From Ectobacillus sp048976805 (GTDB taxonomy: Bacteria; Bacillota; Bacilli; Bacillales; Bacillaceae_G), in assembly GCA_048976805.1 (NCBI GenBank), contig JBHGUR010000035.1, positions 5,116 through 69,115 of the forward strand: a DNA stretch of 64,000 nt, written 5' to 3'. Below the pieces are notes generated by a model, which had not been told where the DNA came from, ran no database searches, and saw only the letters and a program-made list of their open reading frames with translations. Shown here piece after piece: positions 60,209-64,000 of this stretch. Position 1 is the stretch's first letter, and the number at the start of each line of letters is the position of its first letter. The position numbers and the translations under genes are program-made.

Positions 60209-63165
60209 AGATCTTGCGTGGAAAAGAACTTCTTACAATAGAGCAACGGCAAGAGTGGATGACCCCTCCTAATGGCGAATGGGAACTTGCTACTTACTAC
60301 ACCTTTTCGCAACATGATTTAGAAATAATTAATCGTCACCGACGAGACTACAACCGGTTAGGCTTTGCCGTCCAATTAGCACTACTTCGTTATCCCGGAT
60401 GGAGCTTAACCGATATATGGGAAGTTCCAGATTTCTTGCTTGATTTCTTAGCAAAACAGTTGGATATTGAGCCAAAAGTTTTTTCCCAATATGCTCGAAG
60501 AGAAAATACGCTATGGGACCATCTGAAAGAAATTCGTGAGAAATATGGATTTACCACATTTACACCAAACGATTATCGAAGGTTGTTGAAGTATTTATTT
60601 AAACTTGCAATGGAAAATGGGAATACGATTCATTTGATTCGTGAGGCATTGGACGAGCTACGTCGCTCAAAAATCATCCTTCCGGCAATTACAACAATTG
60701 AGAGGCTTGTATGGGAAGCACAGCATCGCGCAGAAGAGCGTATTTATAGCCTAATCCACTCTGCACTAACAATTAACCAAAAAAAGAAACTGGACAAGCT
60801 TATCGAACCTATAGTTGGTACAGGAAAAACAAAACTTGGGTGGTTAAAGGAAACAACAGGACAATTCTCTCCTGAAGCCTTTTTAAAAGTTATTGAACGG
60901 TTAGAATATATACGGAGTTTACAATTAAATATTGATACTAAAGAAATCCATCCCCATCGGCTCAGACAGCTCTCACGACTAGGTGCAAGATACGAGCCAT
61001 ATTCTTTTCGACGCTTCCATGAAACAAAACGATATACAGTATTAGTGGCGTACCTTTTGGACCTTAGTCAAGATTTGGTAGATAGGGCATTTGAAATCCA
61101 CGATAAACAAATCTTAACCTTGCAATCAAAAGGCCGGAAACAACAAGAGGAGCTTCAGAAACAAAACGGCAAAGCCGTGAATGAAAAAGTTGTCCATTAT
61201 GCCGACTTAGGTGATGTCCTTATCAAAGCACGGGATGAGGGCCTTGATCCTTTTGTTATGCTAGAAACAGTAATGCCGTGGGACAAGTTTGTTGAATCTG
61301 TAGAGGAAGCGAAAAAACTATCGCGCCCTCTTAATTATGACTATTTAGATCTTTTAGAGAGTCGATTTAACTATCTTCGAAAATACACGCCTACCTTACT
61401 AAAAGCATTTGAGTTTCGTTCAACAAAGTCAGCTGAACCGTTGATAAAAGCCCTCGATACCATTAAAGAAATGAATGATACCGGTAAAAGAAAAGTACCT
61501 GAAGGTGCACCTTTAGATTTCGTATCTAATCGATGGCAAAAACATGTATTTGATGATGATGGGACTATTCATCGACATTACTACGAGATGGCAGCTTTGA
61601 CAGAATTACGAAATTATGTAAGATCGGGGGATGTTTCCATAGTTGGAAGTAGACAGCATAAAGATTTCGACTCCTATCTGGTTTCACAAAATGAATGGAA
61701 ATCTATACATACAACTGGCAGCAGATTAGCAGTAAATCTAAATGTGGAAGAATATCTTGAGGAGAGAACTACATCCCTACTACATCGATTACGTTGGATC
61801 AGCGAAAACATCGATGAACTTGAAGGTGTTAACTTTGAAAAAGGCAAATTACATGTCCATCGGCTTGAAAAGGACGTTCCAGAAGAGGCAAAAAAATATA
61901 GTGCCACCCTCTATAGCATGCTGCCACGAATAAAGCTGACAGATTTACTTTTAGAGGTAGCAAGTTGGACAGGGTTTGATGAACAATTTATCTACGCATC
62001 CACCAATCGACCACCTAAAGGGGAAGAAAAAACAATTGCACTGGCAGCTCTTATGGCAATGGGTACCAACATCGGATTAACCAAAATGGCTGATGCAACA
62101 CCTGGTATCTCTTATCACCAAATGGCCAATGCATCTCAGTGGAGATTGCATGAGGATGCAATGAATAGAGCACAAGCTACTCTTGTAAACTTTCATCATC
62201 GTCGTTCATTAGTCTCCTATTGGGGGAATGGAAGCACATCCTCCTCTGATGGTATGCGCGTGCAAGTAGGGGTTTCTTCCCTTAGTGCCGATCCTAATCC
62301 ACATTATGGCTCAGGCAAAGGAGCGACTATTTATCGATTCGTTAGCGATCAATATTCATCTTTCTATTCAAAAGTAATTAATACAAACGCTCGCGATGCA
62401 GTTCATGTTATCGATGGCCTTTTGCATCATGAGTCAGATTTATCAATCGAGGAGCATTCTACAGATACAGCTGGCTATACAGATCAAATTTTTGGATTGA
62501 CCCATCTATTAGGATTTAAGTTTGCTCCACGTCTACAGGATTTGTCAGATTCGAAGCTTTATGTAATTGGAAAACCTGGAGATTTTCCAGAATTCCAAAA
62601 TTTACTACGTGGTCAAATTGATATGAAGGTCATACGTGAAAATTACGATGATGTTCTACGTTTAGCGCATTCTATTCAAGAAGGGAAAGTGTCAGGTGCA
62701 CTTATTATGGGTAAGCTAGGCTCTTATGCTCGACAGAACAAGGTTGCTAAGGCACTTAGGGAGATGGGTAGAATTGAAAAGACGATCTTTATCTTAGATT
62801 ACATCTCAAGTGAATCAATCCGTCGGCGAATTCAACGAAGTTTAAATAAAGGAGAAGCAATGAATGCTTTGGCACGGGCTATTTTCTTCGGGAAACATGG
62901 AGAATTGAGAGAACGTGCTTTGCAGGATCAGTTGCAGCGTGCAAGTGCTTTAAATATCCTAATAAATGCTATTAGTGTTTGGAATACGGTTTATCTAGGC
63001 GAGGCCACAGATTTACTCCGGAATAAAGGAGTGTTACGAGAAGATTTATTAAAACATATTTCTCCATTAGGATGGGAGCATATCAACTTACTAGGTGAGT
63101 ATCGCTTTGATCAAAAAGGGTCTACTACCTTAGAAACATTACGGCCGTTGAACGACCAAGGATAA
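60205..63165 (+). CDS. tnpA: Tn3-family transposase
   Basis: 986 residues, the normal size. N-terminal DUF4158-like DNA-binding region (residues ~10-170), then the DDE domain with GTNIGLTKMAD (first Asp), SSSDGMRVQVG (second Asp) and the Glu in the segment after LGFKFAPRLQDL; the run YHQMANASQWRL is characteristic. GTG at 60205 overlaps tnpR; a TTG three codons on has a better spaced AAAGG and may be the true start. Appears intact. Confidence 0.95.
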   Translation: MKILRGKELLTIEQRQEWMTPPNGEWELATYYTFSQHDLEIINRHRRDYNRLGFAVQLALLRYPGWSLTDIWEVPDFLLDFLAKQLDIEPKVFSQYARRENTLWDHLKEIREKYGFTTFTPNDYRRLLKYLFKLAMENGNTIHLIREALDELRRSKIILPAITTIERLVWEAQHRAEERIYSLIHSALTINQKKKLDKLIEPIVGTGKTKLGWLKETTGQFSPEAFLKVIERLEYIRSLQLNIDTKEIHPHRLRQLSRLGARYEPYSFRRFHETKRYTVLVAYLLDLSQDLVDRAFEIHDKQILTLQSKGRKQQEELQKQNGKAVNEKVVHYADLGDVLIKARDEGLDPFVMLETVMPWDKFVESVEEAKKLSRPLNYDYLDLLESRFNYLRKYTPTLLKAFEFRSTKSAEPLIKALDTIKEMNDTGKRKVPEGAPLDFVSNRWQKHVFDDDGTIHRHYYEMAALTELRNYVRSGDVSIVGSRQHKDFDSYLVSQNEWKSIHTTGSRLAVNLNVEEYLEERTTSLLHRLRWISENIDELEGVNFEKGKLHVHRLEKDVPEEAKKYSATLYSMLPRIKLTDLLLEVASWTGFDEQFIYASTNRPPKGEEKTIALAALMAMGTNIGLTKMADATPGISYHQMANASQWRLHEDAMNRAQATLVNFHHRRSLVSYWGNGSTSSSDGMRVQVGVSSLSADPNPHYGSGKGATIYRFVSDQYSSFYSKVINTNARDAVHVIDGLLHHESDLSIEEHSTDTAGYTDQIFGLTHLLGFKFAPRLQDLSDSKLYVIGKPGDFPEFQNLLRGQIDMKVIRENYDDVLRLAHSIQEGKVSGALIMGKLGSYARQNKVAKALREMGRIEKTIFILDYISSESIRRRIQRSLNKGEAMNALARAIFFGKHGELRERALQDQLQRASALNILINAISVWNTVYLGEATDLLRNKGVLREDLLKHISPLGWEHINLLGEYRFDQKGSTTLETLRPLNDQG

Positions 63166-63225
63166 TAATGAGCACCGGTTACACCTTATCGTGGTGAAAA
63201 CCGGTTATTTTTTTACTCAGATTTC

Positions 63226-63263
63226 CTTAGCGTTGTAAATTCGCGTTTTGCTGGTGGTACCCC
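63226..63263 (-). repeat. Right terminal inverted repeat of the Tn3 element
   Basis: 38 bp, in reverse GGGGTACCACCAGCAAAACG ... CAACGCTAAG. Confidence 0.96.
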
Positions 63264-63413
63264 TATATGAATTTATGTAAGAATCTGTTAAAAGGATTAT
63301 CTCCGACAGTATCAGAATACATACCGAGAATAGGATTGTACTAGCAGCGTTCTGATTTTCCATATGTTGAATATATTAGAAAACAGAAGAGACTACTATA
63401 GGGAGGCTGTTTT

Positions 63414-63836
63414 ATGCAATATTATTACGGAAACCAAATGCCGTTGCGTGTTCTTGACGAGGCTGAGTTTTGGAAGCACCAAGAAGCGGAGCATACTGTG
63501 GTCATTCGGGAGCTTGTAAAAAACCTTGAGCAAACATATGTCCAAAATTTGCAGCAGTGGGAAAGAGACTTCACTGCTGCCCACCAACAGGTCGTAAGGT
63601 ATATTGAAACGGTAACTCGTTCATATGATGTAACGCAAGCTCTATATCAAGATATTTTGAAGCTTGTTTCTTTTTGTTTGCAGCAAAGCCAGCGCTTTAC
63701 CGAGTTTTGCCGGACGCTAATGGAACAAAGCGAACCAATCCGCACGAATCCTACAGCTAAGGTTGTTGTAAAGCATATTATTGTAGAATCTGAATACTTT
63801 ATTGGAGTTGCCCAAACTATCTTATATCAGCGTTAA
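63414..63836 (+). CDS. DUF2935-like protein, 140 aa
   Basis: GGGAGGCTG precedes the ATG. LDEAEFWKHQEAEHTVVIREL at the start (Glu and His spaced as possible metal ligands), all-helical body and a second EYFIGVAQT segment: matches the half-length DUF2935 four-helix layout of Bacillus proteins. Function unknown. Single gene, followed by group II intron sequence. Confidence 0.7.
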   Translation: MQYYYGNQMPLRVLDEAEFWKHQEAEHTVVIRELVKNLEQTYVQNLQQWERDFTAAHQQVVRYIETVTRSYDVTQALYQDILKLVSFCLQQSQRFTEFCRTLMEQSEPIRTNPTAKVVVKHIIVESEYFIGVAQTILYQR

Positions 63837-63861
63837 TTCCCTTCAAAAAACTCTCCTATAT

Positions 63862-63999
63862 AATCGAGTAGGAGAGGGTGACTAACCCTCGACCTCTCAC
63901 ACCACCGTACGTACCGTTCGGTATACGGCGGTTCAACTAAGTATGACGCAATTCGTTATATCTTTGATACAGACTTCTCAGCCCTTGGCGACTCCAGTA
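63862..63999 (-). mobile_element. Group II intron, 3' end (rest outside window)
   Basis: Minus strand: the end of the reverse transcriptase ORF, then GAACCGCCGTATACCGAACG ... GGTACGTACGGTGG and GTGAGAGGTCGAGGGTTAG, the domain V/VI sequence of bacterial group II introns. The 3' splice site lies within about 63855-63875. A small hairpin CTCTCCTA / TAGGAGAG followed by TTTTTT spans the boundary. Confidence 0.88.
63937..63999 (-). CDS. Group II intron reverse transcriptase, last 20 residues
   Basis: Reads YWSRQGLRSLYQRYNELRHT and stop on the minus strand, the usual C-terminus of group II intron maturase/reverse transcriptases (..GL.SLYQ.Y..LR). The rest lies beyond the window. Confidence 0.82.
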   Translation of the reverse strand, partial: YWSRQGLRSLYQRYNELRHT

Positions 64000-64000
64000 G

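Larger units (their letters stand above)
56664..63263. mobile_element. Complete Tn3-family transposon, 6.6 kb
   Basis: Bounded by 38-bp inverted repeats (56664-56701 and 63226-63263) with two differences between them, both starting GGGG and ending TAAG. Direct TATAT duplications sit just outside (56659-56663 and 63264-63268). Contains tnpA, tnpR, a res site and two cargo genes (MFS transporter and oxygenase) on the opposite strand. All parts for replicative transposition appear intact, and the target duplication shows little decay, so insertion is likely recent. Confidence 0.96.

Overview
The window looks like chromosome of an endospore-forming member of the Bacillaceae, related to but probably not inside the Bacillus cereus group. 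The evidence is the spore-germination operon sleB-ypeB-ylaJ, GGAGGTGAT-type ribosome binding sites, the YeeI/YebC protein, Bacillus-style purine catabolism genes, T-box leaders and moderate GC. No plasmid or prophage backbone was recognised. Genus and species are not claimed.

Layout. 1-4.6 kb: the end of fabF, an MFS transporter, a DUF502 membrane protein and yeeI. 4.65-10.0 kb: a PadR-regulator remnant, then a tightly overlapping xanthine dehydrogenase operon (Mo, FAD and 2Fe-2S subunits, XdhC-type and MobA-type maturation proteins). 10.1-18.7 kb: small redox, repair and membrane genes (glutaredoxin-like, exoA, YkvA, SEC-C), three short genes that look spore-related, a truncated threonine aldolase, a rifamycin phosphotransferase-like enzyme and a frameshifted gene. 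18.8-24.7 kb: a two-component system directly followed by a MacAB-like efflux operon with an extra glycine-rich lipoprotein. 24.8-28.8 kb: a decayed region with a broken C39-like peptidase, an intact Xre / ImmA-IrrE / PIN-like operon, and a fused remnant that I read as the tail of a CD-NTase plus a patatin phospholipase, i.e. a dead CBASS locus. 28.8-43.3 kb: lysin-like glucosaminidase with SH3 domains, RecQ, NUDIX, an Fe-S PD-(D/E)XK nuclease, a B12-binding protein, sleB-ypeB-ylaJ and small hypothetical genes. 43.3-49.1 kb: aroA (DAHP synthase/chorismate mutase) under two tandem tyrosine T-boxes, and a two-gene 2-oxoacid:acceptor oxidoreductase. 49.5-56.3 kb: a Zn-ribbon-like protein, an MHYT-like/PAS/PAS histidine kinase, an AhpD-like protein, a tRNA-like gene with an abnormal anticodon arm and a TPR-dynamin GTPase. 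56.664-63.263 kb: a complete 6.6-kb Tn3-family transposon with 38-bp inverted repeats and a TATAT target duplication, carrying an MFS transporter and an Fe(II)/2-oxoglutarate oxygenase. The right edge holds the 3' end of a group II intron on the minus strand.

Three families of short dispersed elements occur: a GGCTCTGTTA-ended MITE (three copies), a roughly 135-bp element with GGGGxTGTCCxAAAAG ends (three copies, one partial), and a structured 155-194-bp repeat (two copies). The most rewarding targets are the Tn3 cargo pair, the tRNA-like gene, the tandem T-boxes with a MITE wedged in front of aroA, the structured repeat, and the Xre/ImmA/PIN operon beside the dead CBASS locus.
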